Assembly (NCBI GenBank): GCA_963575745.1
Contig: CAUYUJ010003603.1
Location: 465,640 to 529,639 of the forward strand
Direction of reading: 5' to 3'
DNA length: 64,000 nucleotides
Source of the DNA: Prorocentrum cordatum
Lineage: Eukaryota > Sar > Dinophyceae > Prorocentrales > Prorocentraceae
Shown: one piece after another, positions 1 through 9,434 of the stretch
Numbering within the stretch: the stretch's first letter is position 1
Layout: each line of letters starts with the position of its first letter
Notes under the pieces: model-generated
Seen by the model: the letters and a program-made list of their open reading frames with translations, nothing else
The model's database searches: none
What the model was told of the DNA's origin: nothing
Program-made: the position numbers and the translations under genes

Positions 1-3000
1 GTCATTCCTTTGGAATGCAAGTTGTATTGGCAAGGCATTGTAGACAAAGGCCCGAGGCAGCCCATTAACCCACGAGTCACTCCAGACGACACGGACCGAT
101 ATGAAGTCATTAATTGTCCGGTTCGTCGTAATTTCAAGTGTCACAACGACTGGGAGCGCGAACAACAGAAAGTGGGAAACATGCTGCGAGACAGGCCGCC
201 ACTACGTGTTGCGCAGCATAGAGAATCGCTCCTGAAGGTCATGCAACAGAACGGCGCTGATCCGACCCTGCCGAGTAAGGAGCAGATGACCAAGATATCG
301 ATCTGGTTTTCGACGGCTCTACGCCACAGTCCATATTATAAGGACAAACACAACCGATACTTCGAGAAGGTCAGCACTTTCGATCCGTACGACGGCTGGG
401 TTGTCATTGACGATCTGCTGGCAAACTGGCAGGAAAATGATCAGTATAAACACTATCGTGACATGCACGAAGTGCTGATCAAGGGCAGGCCCCACTCGTC
501 ATTCGTGTACTGGGTGCTGCTAAACTGCTGTGAGATTATTGACCATCACGGCATGCAGAAGGGCAGGCTCCAGATGAAGTGCGTTGATGATAGCCTGCTG
601 CTGCCGAAAAGGTTTCAACCAACGAACCGCAGGCCACAGTACTTCATCAGAGCTACGAATGGCCACAGCAGTCCAGGCGTCCACTGTCCCGAGTCGTTGT
701 TCAAGCCGATCACAACATGGATGAAAGAACCAGACGACCCAGTATATTTCATCCACGGGACGCAGTGGGAGTATGTCAAGGACATTCTTGCTAATGGCCT
801 GTCATGCCTCGCACAGGACAACCCGAAGAGGAAAGGGGGGCGCCAATTTGTGCATGGCTGCCCCTACCTCCCGGGCGACCCGAGGATTCAATCGGGCATC
901 CGTCCTGACTCGGAGGTGCTCATATTCTGCAGCATCAACAAGATGCTGTCCAGTGGCTTCTCTCTATGGAGATCAGCAAATGACATAGTCATGACACGGG
1001 GCCACGACGGGCGTATACCGCCCGATCATATCCTCCAGATAGTGAGCATTGCGAAATATCGGGTCGGCGAAGCCTGGACCAATCCGCTGTTTTATGACAA
1101 GACGCGGAGGCGGGGCCAACCCGCGGACAGGATTCGCACTGATGACTACCTGCCACTTAAAATGTGTGACAGAACTGTGGCGGTAATGGAAGATCATGCC
1201 ATGTACCTCAAGGGCTGGGCTAAGACGGACGGTCGTCCATTCAATTTGGTCATGACCGAGCAAGATGTTGCTCCACGACCGTTCGAGACACAGACAGTCC
1301 TCATGATGAATGCCCAGGAGAACGAGGTCATGCCTGAGGCGGGGCCACCCGCAGGAGCGGGGACACCCGCCGTAGACACCTCGGACGGTTCATGGCAGCA
1401 AGTAGTCACACCGGTGGCGACGGTAGCATCTCCGTGGCGGCCGGACCAGCAGTCTTGGGTCCAGGCTCTCAACAGCCATTTGACATCAGCTGACGTCTCT
1501 GGACTGACCGATCAGCTATACCGAGCTGACCCGTGGGCGGTGCACGCAGGTATCCAAGATGCACAGCAGAGGAACCTGCGCCCTCCTGCGGGGCCACCCG
1601 GCATCCTAGGGACACAACCACAACGCCCTCCGCAGCAAGCTGGAGGCGCGAGGTTTGTCCCCATGAGCGGATCAGATGGTGGCTCGCCGTATCGGACTCC
1701 GCCGTCCGAAACGAGCGAAAACAGCTTGTGGCAACGACTCCAGGCGATTCGCGGGAATCCGACGCTCGCAGCGGCACTCCAGGCGACCACTCCCTTCGGC
1801 ACTCCGAGGGGTAGTGAAGGAGGAGTGGCTGCGGGGTCACCCGCCGAGCGAACGCCTGCGGAGTCATCCGCACATGCGGGGCCACCCGCTGATGGTCAGC
1901 AGGGCTCAGACTACGAACGTCGGGCGGCCACCTTGAGAGCACAGGCTACCTTTTTGCAGCAACAAGCTGATAGAGTGCCCAGCCTGTTGCGGAACCGCAA
2001 CATAGATGTTACGAATCATGGCAACTTTCGGCCTCTCTGGAGCTGGACCTCCGATGATGCTCCGAATGCAGATCCCACGAATCCATATCGACAGGTGTTT
2101 ATTCCAGGAATAGCATCACACCCAATATATGGATGGGACAATCATGGACCAGCAGAGGCACCGGCCATGGATGCGCCGATGTACCCGGAGTACTACGCGC
2201 AGGTGAATAACACTCCTATGATTGCGGGGCCACCTGCAAACGAATACACTCGAAATCTGGCCAATGAGATGTTTCGTTTGCAGTATACACGAGCAGTCGA
2301 TGCGCAGTCTATGCCGCACTACGCCTACATGCCCACGCCGACGGACCCCGAGACCGTAGTTCAGCCAGCTGGTCTCGCGGTGCCAGCCGCTCTGGGCAGC
2401 ATGCCAGACTACATTCGCGACGTGCACAACACGCAGCAAGCGATACTGGCATCTAGGCAGCAGGCTCGGGACAACGCTAGGCTGCGCCAACAGCGCGCGA
2501 TCCAGAGAAGGATCGAGCGTGATAACCAAGCGGGGACACCCGCAGGCGCGGGGCCACCCGCTGAACAGACAGATAGACTGCCACCACCGACGCCATATCG
2601 GGAGGGTGAAACTACCTTCGAGCGTCAGGCTCGGACACGCCCCGACGTGCCCACGCCAGTCATTTCAGATTACAATTTCACACAGTGCCCGATCTGTATG
2701 GACCCCTACGAGATGGGCACCACGGTGTGGAGACTGGCATGTGGACATTTCTTCCACGATATATGCTGGGATCGTGTTGCACAGCAGCACGTCCGCAATC
2801 AGCGGCCAGGTACGCCAAACGAGGCACCTTGCGCTGTATGTCGTGGGCCGGGCATAATCACAGCACACTTTCCGTATGCTGGACAGCGCGACGCTGAGTC
2901 GGAACAGGCGCGCCAGCAGGAAAGGTATGTGGTGGATGCTCGGGAACTGCGCCGGCTGCGGGAAGCAGTGGAGGCACTAGAGGCTCGAGCCGCCTCGGCG

Positions 3001-4614
3001 GAGCCATCCGCACGTGCCCCAGCTGCACAGACACACCCATGGCCAGCGCCAGAGCAAGGCATCCAGATGCCAATCCTGCCTACGCTTCGAGCACAGGGGC
3101 CCCCAGCAGCGGGGCCACCCGCCGAAGCGGCTCCCGCCGCCAAAGCGGGGTCACCCGCAACGGGGCCTCCGAATCCAGGATTCCTGAGAGCAATGGAGGC
3201 CAATATCAGGCGGAGCGGCAGGAGCGGAGGTGCATCCAGAACCTCACGTGTAGAGAGCCCGGTGAGTGCTAGGAGCCGGGCCAGTGCGGAAAGCGCTGAA
3301 GCAGCCCAATTCCACAATACCTTCATGATCAACACGGAAGGGCTGACTTACACACGTGACATCACGGATACGCTTCCGCCAGGAGGTGAGTGGACCTCCA
3401 CACTCTCCGCGAATTACTGGGTCCTTGAACAGGAACCAATCACCGTGGAGGAGCGCCGCCAATATGAGCAAATATGGTGCACCGAGCTAACAATGAGCCA
3501 GTGGGTGCTGGAACAACGCCTACTGAAAGGCACGCTCGGTTCACAGATTACGTACCATAGTGATGACCACGGTACGATGGCTCTGGCGGCGCGGACAGGG
3601 ACATTCTTCCCCGACGAAGACGGAATGCCCTGCATATCGTTCATGCTAGACATTGGCTCCAACGTGAACATCATCGGAGCTAATACAGCACGAACCTTCC
3701 AGGAGGTTATGGCCAGGTACAATCACAGACCGGCCATATGCACACTGAGCAAAACCCTCTACATCAATGGTGTAGGTGAGGGTGCTGCGATCTGTCGGAA
3801 AATGGGCAACTTCAAGATCGGGGTGCAATACGCCAATGAGGCAAGCCCCCGCATCGAGGAGTACGCTTCCAACATCGCAGAGGGCTCAGGTGCAAACCTC
3901 CCAGCCATCTGGGGCCTGAGTGCCATGGAAGCACGTGACACAATTATCGTGCTAAAGCCAGGCTTCCAGAAGGTTATCTTTCCCAGCGGAGAGTATACTC
4001 TTAAGCTGGGGAAGGGCGCCAAGGTCCTGAGGGCAAAGAAGACCCCCTCAGGACACCTAGCCATTCCCTGCGGATTGTATGACGGGGCTAAAAGCCAGAC
4101 GGTCACCAACACCTTCACAATCCGCAGTAGTCATGACGGCTACACCGAGACGGAGAACGACGAGGACTCCGTCAATGCGGGGCCACCCGCCGGTGTAGGT
4201 GCGGGGTCACCCGCTGGGGTAACAGCGGGGCAACCCGCGATGGGACAGTCCATGACCGTTACGACTGATACGTTCATTGTCGAGCCGTATCTCGACAAGC
4301 AGCTCCTGAAGGACACGACCCGTGCGATCGTAGACAGGACGCTCGACAGCTGGTGGAAAAGCCAACAGTGTCCTGAAGGGACCTGGCCACACATGAAGGA
4401 TGCCCTGAAGTCTAAGATTTTCTGGGCAGTCCAGGAGGCGGTGAATAATTGGTCGCCTGAGAACCAAGCGGGGCCACCCGCGACACCGCCACCACCACCA
4501 AGCTGCACGGGCGGAGGTTCGACGGACCTTGCGGGGCCACCCCGCGTGGAGATCGTGAGCGCAGCCGCACCAGTGACGCCTGCGGAGTCATCCGCTAACA
4601 GCATGCCCCTCTGA
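1..4614 (+). CDS. Gag-like polyprotein with Tpt1/KptA-like domain, RING-H2 finger and retropepsin motif (5' partial)
   Basis: The frame is open from base 1 with no ATG at the left edge, so the protein starts upstream; residues here count from base 10. Residues about 90-345 match the Tpt1/KptA RNA 2'-phosphotransferase family in order: LRH (104-106), IRATNGHS (213-220), HGT (249-251), SGIRPDSEVLI (295-305, with the conserved SG-R), then G..F..S.N.I..T.G. Family members use NAD+ to remove an internal RNA 2'-phosphate. Residues about 894-945 are a RING-H2 finger (CPIC, CGHFFHDIC, CAVC). LDIGS at about 1213-1217 fits a retropepsin active site (D-x-G-S). Between and after these are low-complexity Ala/Gly/Pro stretches containing AGPPA-type pentapeptides that are read from the hairpin repeats. 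It ends in TGA. Activity is inferred only; the fusion itself is seen directly. Confidence 0.82.
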   Translation, partial: VIPLECKLYWQGIVDKGPRQPINPRVTPDDTDRYEVINCPVRRNFKCHNDWEREQQKVGNMLRDRPPLRVAQHRESLLKVMQQNGADPTLPSKEQMTKISIWFSTALRHSPYYKDKHNRYFEKVSTFDPYDGWVVIDDLLANWQENDQYKHYRDMHEVLIKGRPHSSFVYWVLLNCCEIIDHHGMQKGRLQMKCVDDSLLLPKRFQPTNRRPQYFIRATNGHSSPGVHCPESLFKPITTWMKEPDDPVYFIHGTQWEYVKDILANGLSCLAQDNPKRKGGRQFVHGCPYLPGDPRIQSGIRPDSEVLIFCSINKMLSSGFSLWRSANDIVMTRGHDGRIPPDHILQIVSIAKYRVGEAWTNPLFYDKTRRRGQPADRIRTDDYLPLKMCDRTVAVMEDHAMYLKGWAKTDGRPFNLVMTEQDVAPRPFETQTVLMMNAQENEVMPEAGPPAGAGTPAVDTSDGSWQQVVTPVATVASPWRPDQQSWVQALNSHLTSADVSGLTDQLYRADPWAVHAGIQDAQQRNLRPPAGPPGILGTQPQRPPQQAGGARFVPMSGSDGGSPYRTPPSETSENSLWQRLQAIRGNPTLAAALQATTPFGTPRGSEGGVAAGSPAERTPAESSAHAGPPADGQQGSDYERRAATLRAQATFLQQQADRVPSLLRNRNIDVTNHGNFRPLWSWTSDDAPNADPTNPYRQVFIPGIASHPIYGWDNHGPAEAPAMDAPMYPEYYAQVNNTPMIAGPPANEYTRNLANEMFRLQYTRAVDAQSMPHYAYMPTPTDPETVVQPAGLAVPAALGSMPDYIRDVHNTQQAILASRQQARDNARLRQQRAIQRRIERDNQAGTPAGAGPPAEQTDRLPPPTPYREGETTFERQARTRPDVPTPVISDYNFTQCPICMDPYEMGTTVWRLACGHFFHDICWDRVAQQHVRNQRPGTPNEAPCAVCRGPGIITAHFPYAGQRDAESEQARQQERYVVDARELRRLREAVEALEARAASAEPSARAPAAQTHPWPAPEQGIQMPILPTLRAQGPPAAGPPAEAAPAAKAGSPATGPPNPGFLRAMEANIRRSGRSGGASRTSRVESPVSARSRASAESAEAAQFHNTFMINTEGLTYTRDITDTLPPGGEWTSTLSANYWVLEQEPITVEERRQYEQIWCTELTMSQWVLEQRLLKGTLGSQITYHSDDHGTMALAARTGTFFPDEDGMPCISFMLDIGSNVNIIGANTARTFQEVMARYNHRPAICTLSKTLYINGVGEGAAICRKMGNFKIGVQYANEASPRIEEYASNIAEGSGANLPAIWGLSAMEARDTIIVLKPGFQKVIFPSGEYTLKLGKGAKVLRAKKTPSGHLAIPCGLYDGAKSQTVTNTFTIRSSHDGYTETENDEDSVNAGPPAGVGAGSPAGVTAGQPAMGQSMTVTTDTFIVEPYLDKQLLKDTTRAIVDRTLDSWWKSQQCPEGTWPHMKDALKSKIFWAVQEAVNNWSPENQAGPPATPPPPPSCTGGGSTDLAGPPRVEIVSAAAPVTPAESSANSMPL
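1339..1370 (+). repeat. Two GCGGG-GNNA-CCCGC hairpins
   Basis: At 1339-1352 and 1357-1370 are two 14-nt perfect hairpins, with 5-bp stems GCGGG/CCCGC and tetraloops GCCA and GACA. They are read in frame as AGPPA and AGTPA. They are the first members of the family scattered through the copia element. Confidence 0.85.
1831..1889 (+). repeat. Three hairpins, one with a covarying stem
   Basis: Hairpins lie at 1831-1844 (GCGGG-GTCA-CCCGC), 1858-1871 (GCGGA-GTCA-TCCGC) and 1876-1889 (GCGGG-GCCA-CCCGC). In the middle copy the loop-closing pair has changed from G-C to A-T on both sides, so pairing is kept. It is read as AESSA instead of AGSPA. An imperfect copy sits at 1588-1601 and a G-U wobble copy (CCTGC right arm) at 2224-2237. 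Confidence 0.85.
2530..2561 (+). repeat. Two GCGGG-GNNA-CCCGC hairpins
   Basis: Copies at 2530-2543 (loop GACA) and 2548-2561 (loop GCCA), 18 bp apart as in the 1339/1357 pair. They are read AGTPA and AGPPA and lie just upstream of the RING finger coding region. A further A-T-closed copy (GCGGA-GCCA-TCCGC) is at 2998-3011. Confidence 0.85.
3109..3158 (+). repeat. Three hairpins including a GCGGC/GCCGC stem
   Basis: Copies at 3109-3122 (GCGGG-GCCA-CCCGC), 3127-3140 (GCGGC-TCCC-GCCGC) and 3145-3158 (GCGGG-GTCA-CCCGC), evenly spaced by 18 bp. The middle copy has the closing pair changed from G-C to C-G on both arms. Confidence 0.85.
4177..4238 (+). repeat. Three GCGGG-GNNA-CCCGC hairpins
   Basis: Copies at 4177-4190 (loop GCCA), 4201-4214 (GTCA) and 4225-4238 (GCAA), spaced exactly 24 bp apart. 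Others follow at 4468-4481, at 4531-4545 (6-bp stem, CCA loop) and at 4582-4595 (A-T-closed). Confidence 0.85.
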
Positions 4615-4814
4615 CGGGGGCAGGCGGGCGCGCCGGCGGCGCTCGCTTGCGAAGAGAAGCCGAATACCGGCCTCCTCGCGACATACGTTGGCCGCGCTGA
4701 GGCCCGAGAAGAAAATACCATTCAAAATGCCTCGTCATCGAAGATATTCGTACAGCTTGCGCTGAACTCCGATCCCGTGGATATATATGCGACCGGATTA
4801 CCCATAATGAGGTA
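4615..4814. other. Inter-ORF spacer of the copia element
   Basis: This GC-rich 200-bp stretch lies between the gag-like stop and the next ORF, with a more AT-rich right half. No gene or clear signal is visible. In an intact element it would probably be coding or a frameshift region, which I cannot test here. Confidence 0.4.
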
Positions 4815-5642
4815 ATGACTTCAACTGGAACACAGTATTTGGGAAATTTGTTGGCAGGAGACTACAATATGTTGTGGGTGGCCACAACCTCTGATTGGTA
4901 CGTTCGTACTCCAGGAAAGAGGGCGGGACCACATTATCAACGTATACAAAATCTCCTGATCAAAGCGCGTGCTCTGAGAATGCAGATAGTTATCCTGGGG
5001 CCACCCGGGTATTTCTGGAAACAGGGTCCGATCAAAGATGTTATTGAAGATTTGAAGCTAAGCGTTATACGAATCAGACTCTGTCATTTCGGCATTAAGT
5101 TCGACCGATCCAGTAAATATCCCAGTGGTTCTTATATACAAGTTGCTACATCTTGTCCTCATATACCGGTTAACTTATGGAGATGTACTTGTGGATCACA
5201 CAAGGACCATGATTTGGATTGGTATGGCCAAGATCAACAACATGCCGAGTTTCGGTATAAAACTTTGGCTATTATTATTGCACTCTTCCTTGATCAACTC
5301 GATAAAGCCAACATGATCAGGAATGAGCGGAGTGCGGTACACCTCAGTGTGTGTACACGCGTTGACAAAAAGGTCAGACACTACGTTCAATGTCCACAGA
5401 AGGGCCCTCAATGGGACCATGTGGTTCGTAGGGTCACGATCGACCTGGACACGAACAAGATCGTTCAAGACATTAGAATCCAGGATCAGCCAACTGGGTA
5501 CAATTATGTAGCTCCATTACCTGATGGGGTTACAAACATCAGTACTCGGCTATACTGGGAGCCTCCGGCTCCAGTTCTTCATGGCAATGGTGAGTCGCGA
5601 AGGCCACGCCCAAAGCGTGTGACGATCGTCGATGACGATTGA
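4815..5642 (+). CDS. Copia linker ORF with Cys/His-rich segment
   Basis: A 275-residue ORF from ATG 4815 to TGA. The middle contains SYIQVATSCPHIP followed by a Cys/His-rich stretch (CTCGSHKDHDLDWYG). I recognise this arrangement only from unnamed dinoflagellate copia polyproteins, where it sits between protease and integrase. The His and Cys could bind a metal, but this is inference. It is in frame 3 (0 mod 3), unlike the flanking ORFs, so it is probably a displaced part of one polyprotein. The C-terminal end is basic (RRPRPKR) and then acidic. Confidence 0.6.
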   Translation: MTSTGTQYLGNLLAGDYNMLWVATTSDWYVRTPGKRAGPHYQRIQNLLIKARALRMQIVILGPPGYFWKQGPIKDVIEDLKLSVIRIRLCHFGIKFDRSSKYPSGSYIQVATSCPHIPVNLWRCTCGSHKDHDLDWYGQDQQHAEFRYKTLAIIIALFLDQLDKANMIRNERSAVHLSVCTRVDKKVRHYVQCPQKGPQWDHVVRRVTIDLDTNKIVQDIRIQDQPTGYNYVAPLPDGVTNISTRLYWEPPAPVLHGNGESRRPRPKRVTIVDDD

Positions 5643-5716
5643 TCTCCTCCCCCTTCGATTGAGCGTTGCCAAACGCGACCCACCAACAACCTTCCTGAAA
5701 TTCCGCCATTTCCTGA

Positions 5717-8006
5717 TTTTACAGCGGATTCCTCCGCAGCGGATCTCTCCGCGGAAACTGCGTTGCCACTGATGCCAGGATAAAACAGAAAGAAAAGCAG
5801 AAAGCTGACAAAGAAGCCGGCATCAAACCGAAGAAAGTCCCGAAGAAAGTGGAAGACGGTAACGACGACTGTGGAAGGGACCTCAAAGGGCTTGACTGCT
5901 CCACATATTTCAACGACGTTCCTCTTGACGACTCGGACTCGGACAGCGAATCAGAGGACATCTTCATGATGTTACCGGCGGGGCAACCCGCTGACTCACA
6001 TGCCGATGTCTTCTCGATAGTCCAGTCGTTATGCTACGGCAGAAACAATCATGTGGACATGCTTGAATTATGTGGGGGCAAGGGTGGTATATCCATACTA
6101 GCCTTCAAGAGGGGACTCTCGTCAGGCGGGAACCTTGACAAGATATCTATGGTTGACCTTGGAAACTCGGAAGTACAAAGAGCAGTCCTCCACTACCTCA
6201 AGACTTGCTTTGTCAAGATCACGATTCTGCAGCAAAGTTGCAGAACTACTGGACTCCCTTCCTACTTCAACGCACAGGTCAATCATGATACGTGGCTTAA
6301 ACACCACAAAGAGGACCTGCCTCACATCACGTTCTGTGGAACAGTCGCTCTATTACAAGACGACCTAAGACGTTTCTTTCTCAGGGAACAACCAATGGGC
6401 ACGTGGGTGGATGAGATCCAGCCATGGAAAGAACTGGCACAACGCAAGGTCACTTGCCAAACAATCATTGATCAGTGTACGACTGGTCTCAAAGATTCCT
6501 TTGGACAATACATCCGCAAGCCAACACAGATAATGGCAAATAAAGAAGAGTTGTTGGCACCTTTCAAAGGCAAGCGTTGTCCAGGAAATCATGTGCACGC
6601 CAATGCTTATAACAAAGAGCAAGCAAGGGCGGCACAGTATACCTACAGAATGCAGTCACTGATCGTTGATGCGGTGCAAATCGCCAAAGACCTGTTTGCT
6701 TACGGTCGCGATCCATTCGCGAATCGTGAACGCAGCTATGCGGTCGTAACAAACAGTGCTGGCTACGACTTGGACGACCCAACAATCCGGAGACACCCAA
6801 ACGGAGAAATCTGGCGACCACCACCTGGCGGTCTTGGGTGCCCTGGCTGTGTGGACAACAACTACATGCAATCACCAAAGCACAGCAGGGATCCGAAGAT
6901 GTGTCGGTGGTATGATGTTGAACCGTATTACTGGGACTGTCCAAGCTGTAAGAAGGAATATCAGAAGAGCAATCCTCAACACACCAAGATATCTGGCCAA
7001 TGCAGATTCGCCGAAAAATGGAAGCTGCCAGATAACTTTGGCCAGCCGCGCCCGGCGGGACAAGCCGCCCCTGCGGCGCCAGCCGCGGAAGCGGCTCCGG
7101 CCGCAGAAGCGGCGCCATCCGCAAAAGCGGCGCCGGCCGCGAGAGCGCGCATACGCGCGCCTAGGCCGCCACGGCCTGGTGAGGGCGACCCAACCGCAGG
7201 CGCCAGCAGCCATGACATCACCAGAGCTGACGGGGCTACTGGTGGCAACAGTGGTGCTGGCAGTTCTGACGATCACCGTAGACTGCCACAAGTTGCAGCA
7301 AGGCGCGGACGCATGGAGGGAGGAGATCCTCCACCACCGCCGCAGCCTCAAGCAGAGCCGAGGCCAAGGCCAAGGCTCCCTGATTGGACTCGCTTCGACG
7401 TTCAGCTCAGCCTCCAAAACCTGCGCAGCTTCGACCCAGCTGTAGTGCAGCGAGAACTCCGCAAACTCCACCGGAGATGGTTTCATGCCAAGGAGCCAAA
7501 AATGCGGATGATTCTAACCAAGGTTGGTCTGGGTGAAACCCGTTTGAGTCTGATCAAAGGCATTTGTGACTCGTGTAGAGAATGTCGAGCCTGGGATAAA
7601 CCAGGCAACACGGTGATGCCTTCCGTGTCACTGCCAGGACGTTTCAACGAAGAAGTCGAATGTGATCTCTTCTTTTATAAACAGGAACATATTGTTTTTC
7701 ACATCATCGACCGTTGTATTCGCTGGGCAGCTGGCATAGAGATTCCTGATAAAGCTATGCATACTGTTCTCGATGCCTATCATACGACTTGGATGCAGCA
7801 TGGCCCTGCTAAAATTCTATACTCCGATGGGGAAGGAGCACTGAATAATGATACAGCAAAGTCCATCCTTAAGGCTAAGGGAACAGAGCTTCGTATTCGA
7901 GCGCGTGGCCAACACGCTACAACTATCGAAGCTAGGAACGGCATCCTTCGACACCTCCTACACGTGATGGGAGAGGAATTGAATAGATTACATATCCCTC
8001 TCAATT
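5717..8006 (+). CDS. Copia pol segment: C5-methyltransferase-like domain, Cys cluster and N-terminal/core integrase
   Basis: The frame opens after a TGA at 5714 and has no convincing ATG, so this is an internal polyprotein part. Residues count from 5849. LELCGGKGG (72-80) resembles the SAM-binding motif I of cytosine-5 methyltransferases, QSC (129-131) sits at the motif IV Pro-Cys position, and REQP (179-182) at the motif VI Glu-Asn position. Two of three signatures are altered, so activity is doubtful. A Cys-rich stretch follows (GCPGC, CPSC). Integrase begins with an HHCC-like zinc motif (LHRRWFH, CDSCREC). Its catalytic acids are visible in ECDLFF, YSDGEG and EARNG. The frame runs into a T-rich block near 8003, which cuts integrase just after the catalytic core. 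Confidence 0.8.
5724..5752 (+). repeat. Two tandem GCGGA/TCCGC hairpins upstream of the pol frame
   Basis: GCGGA-TTCC-TCCGC (5724-5737) and GCGGA-TCTC-TCCGC (5739-5752) are nearly back to back. They lie in a part read SGFLRSGSLR if translated, not as AGxPA, so the stems are kept without the usual peptide. Another copy with a GCAA loop is at 5978-5991. Confidence 0.8.
7054..7140 (+). repeat. Cluster of five GCGGC/GCCGC-type hairpins
   Basis: Copies at 7073-7086 (loop GCCA), 7091-7104 (TCCG), 7109-7122 (GCCA, with one mismatched closing pair) and 7127-7140 (GCCG) are spaced 18 bp apart. An imperfect copy is at 7054-7069. Most have the C-G-closed stem. The loop TCCG would be a UNCG tetraloop in RNA. 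In protein this is an Ala-Pro-rich linker. Confidence 0.8.
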
Positions 8007-8231
8007 TATATCTCATTTTTTTTTTTTCTTCTCAATTTTATTTTTATTTATTTTGTTTTTATCTTTTTTTATAATTTTATTAATTTTTATTTTATTTTAT
8101 TGTTTTTTTTTCATTTTTATTTTTTTTATTCTTTCTCAAAAATTGTTATTTTTTTTTTTATTATTTTTTATTAATATTTATTTTTTTTTTAAACACAATT
8201 TCAATTTATTTTTTATTAATTTTTTTATTTC
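8003..8231. other. T-rich block interrupting the integrase coding region
   Basis: About 230 bases are almost only T and A on the plus strand, inside otherwise mixed-composition coding sequence. The frame before it ends in the integrase segment LNRLHIPL and resumes after it in another frame with LLLEALFASNAFTFYNEV, so the block replaces or splits integrase. It could be an insertion with a long poly(A) on the minus strand, an expanded simple repeat, or an assembly fault. Confidence 0.7.
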
Positions 8232-8627
8232 ACCGGGGGGGCTCGTCTCTTACTTGAAGCCTTGTTTGCCAGCAACGCATTTACCTTCTACAATGAAGTG
8301 TCTCCGTACAATGCGCTGTATGGCAGACAACCAGCTATGCTTCCTGATTTCCCTGTCTTGGATCATGATCAGACCGCTGAATCATCAGATCACTCAAGGG
8401 AGGAAACAATCAGGAGGGTTAGTCTGGAGGCAATCACGCAGGCCACTGCGGTTGCCAAGACGAACAGGGCTCTCCGTACGAAGACTACTGCTACGGGTGA
8501 ATTTCACTACAAAGAGGGAGATCTCGTGGACTATCATCGCCCGACCACACGAAAGACGACTGGGGTGGATGGAGTGGTCCATACCCGGTCATCCGCAACG
8601 AACCTGACCGAGGCCAGGTCATCGTGA
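8232..8627 (+). pseudogene. Integrase C-terminal region, frame-shifted fragment
   Basis: The frame is open in frame 3 from 8232 to TGA 8627. It resumes integrase after the T-rich block; the NEVSPYNALYGRQPAMLPD segment corresponds to the conserved end of copia integrases (the SPYEALYG-type motif). A basic stretch and GEFHYKEGDLVDY suggest the C-terminal DNA-binding part. Near 8620 the homologous reading passes back to frame 2, so one indel is needed here. Confidence 0.7.
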
Positions 8628-9406
8628 AGGTCGGCAATCGCGAAGTACGAGTACAGTATCCTGACACACGACACACACTGTACATCGAAGCACTTATGGT
8701 CCGCGAGATAGGATCGGACAGTATGGCCCTTCGAACAGTATTGGCCTTTATTGCCGGTCTGCCAGCGGGGAAACCCGCCATGACTTTCGGATATCTACCA
8801 ACGAAACAGGGTCGGCTGCATATGACTGCTGCGAGCCGACTTTCACCTAAGGTGCACTTGGCTCTTCAGTACCTCATACGCAACTACTTTCGTATTGAAA
8901 ACGTTGTTGCTGTACGACTCGCCAAGAGCCTGACGAAGTTGCCTGCCGCACCCTATGCAGACAGCTGTACACTAGTGCACTATGATAACGATGTGACCCC
9001 TGGGTTTCATTACTACGAAGCTGATGGCACTGCCTTGAACATCTATGACATCACAGGATCTACACACTCACGCATCATCCAGTGTCTTAAATCCAGGAAG
9101 CCGTCTGCTGGGTTTGACCAAGATCTCACTAAGTTTGAGGAACTCGCTGATGGTCCACCACCAAGCGAATCACCTCCAGCAGCTGCTCCTGAGGAGCCTC
9201 CTACGGACAACGATGGTCGGCTCCCGACCATCATAGAGGAGACAGAAGAAGATTTGGATGCTTTTGTCTTGAAGTCGTGGCATGCTGAACTGATGGATGA
9301 CAGAACACTCCTTGAAGCTGACACAGAGGAAGTCATGCATACAGTTCCTACATACATGACAGACACACAGTGTGTATTAGTCTCTACGACCTGTGAAGAT
9401 GTCTAA
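8624..9406 (+). pseudogene. Copia pol segment between integrase and RT
   Basis: Frame 2 again, opening GTG-AAG, with no ATG at its start. The first 40 residues (VKVGNREVRVQYPDTRH) look like the end of integrase. The rest is a linker with an acidic, Pro-rich stretch at about residues 180-205 (PPPSESPPAAAPEEPP). It stops at TAA 9404-9406, while the same frame continues past the stop into RT, so I read this as a nonsense change. A GAAA-loop hairpin at 8765-8778 is read AGKPA. Confidence 0.6.
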
Positions 9407-9420
9407 GGCCACTTGCCGGA

Positions 9421-9434
9421 GCGGGGTCACCCGC
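9421..9434 (+). repeat. Hairpin GCGGG-GTCA-CCCGC in the pol linker
   Basis: A perfect copy just after the TAA at 9404. In the RT frame it is read ERGHPP, not AGSPA, so this copy is not kept for its peptide. Confidence 0.85.

Noticed and set aside
7493-7512. Minus-strand CCGCATTTTTGGCTCC as a leader relic
   Set aside because: It lies inside well-explained integrase coding sequence and matches poorly in the first half.
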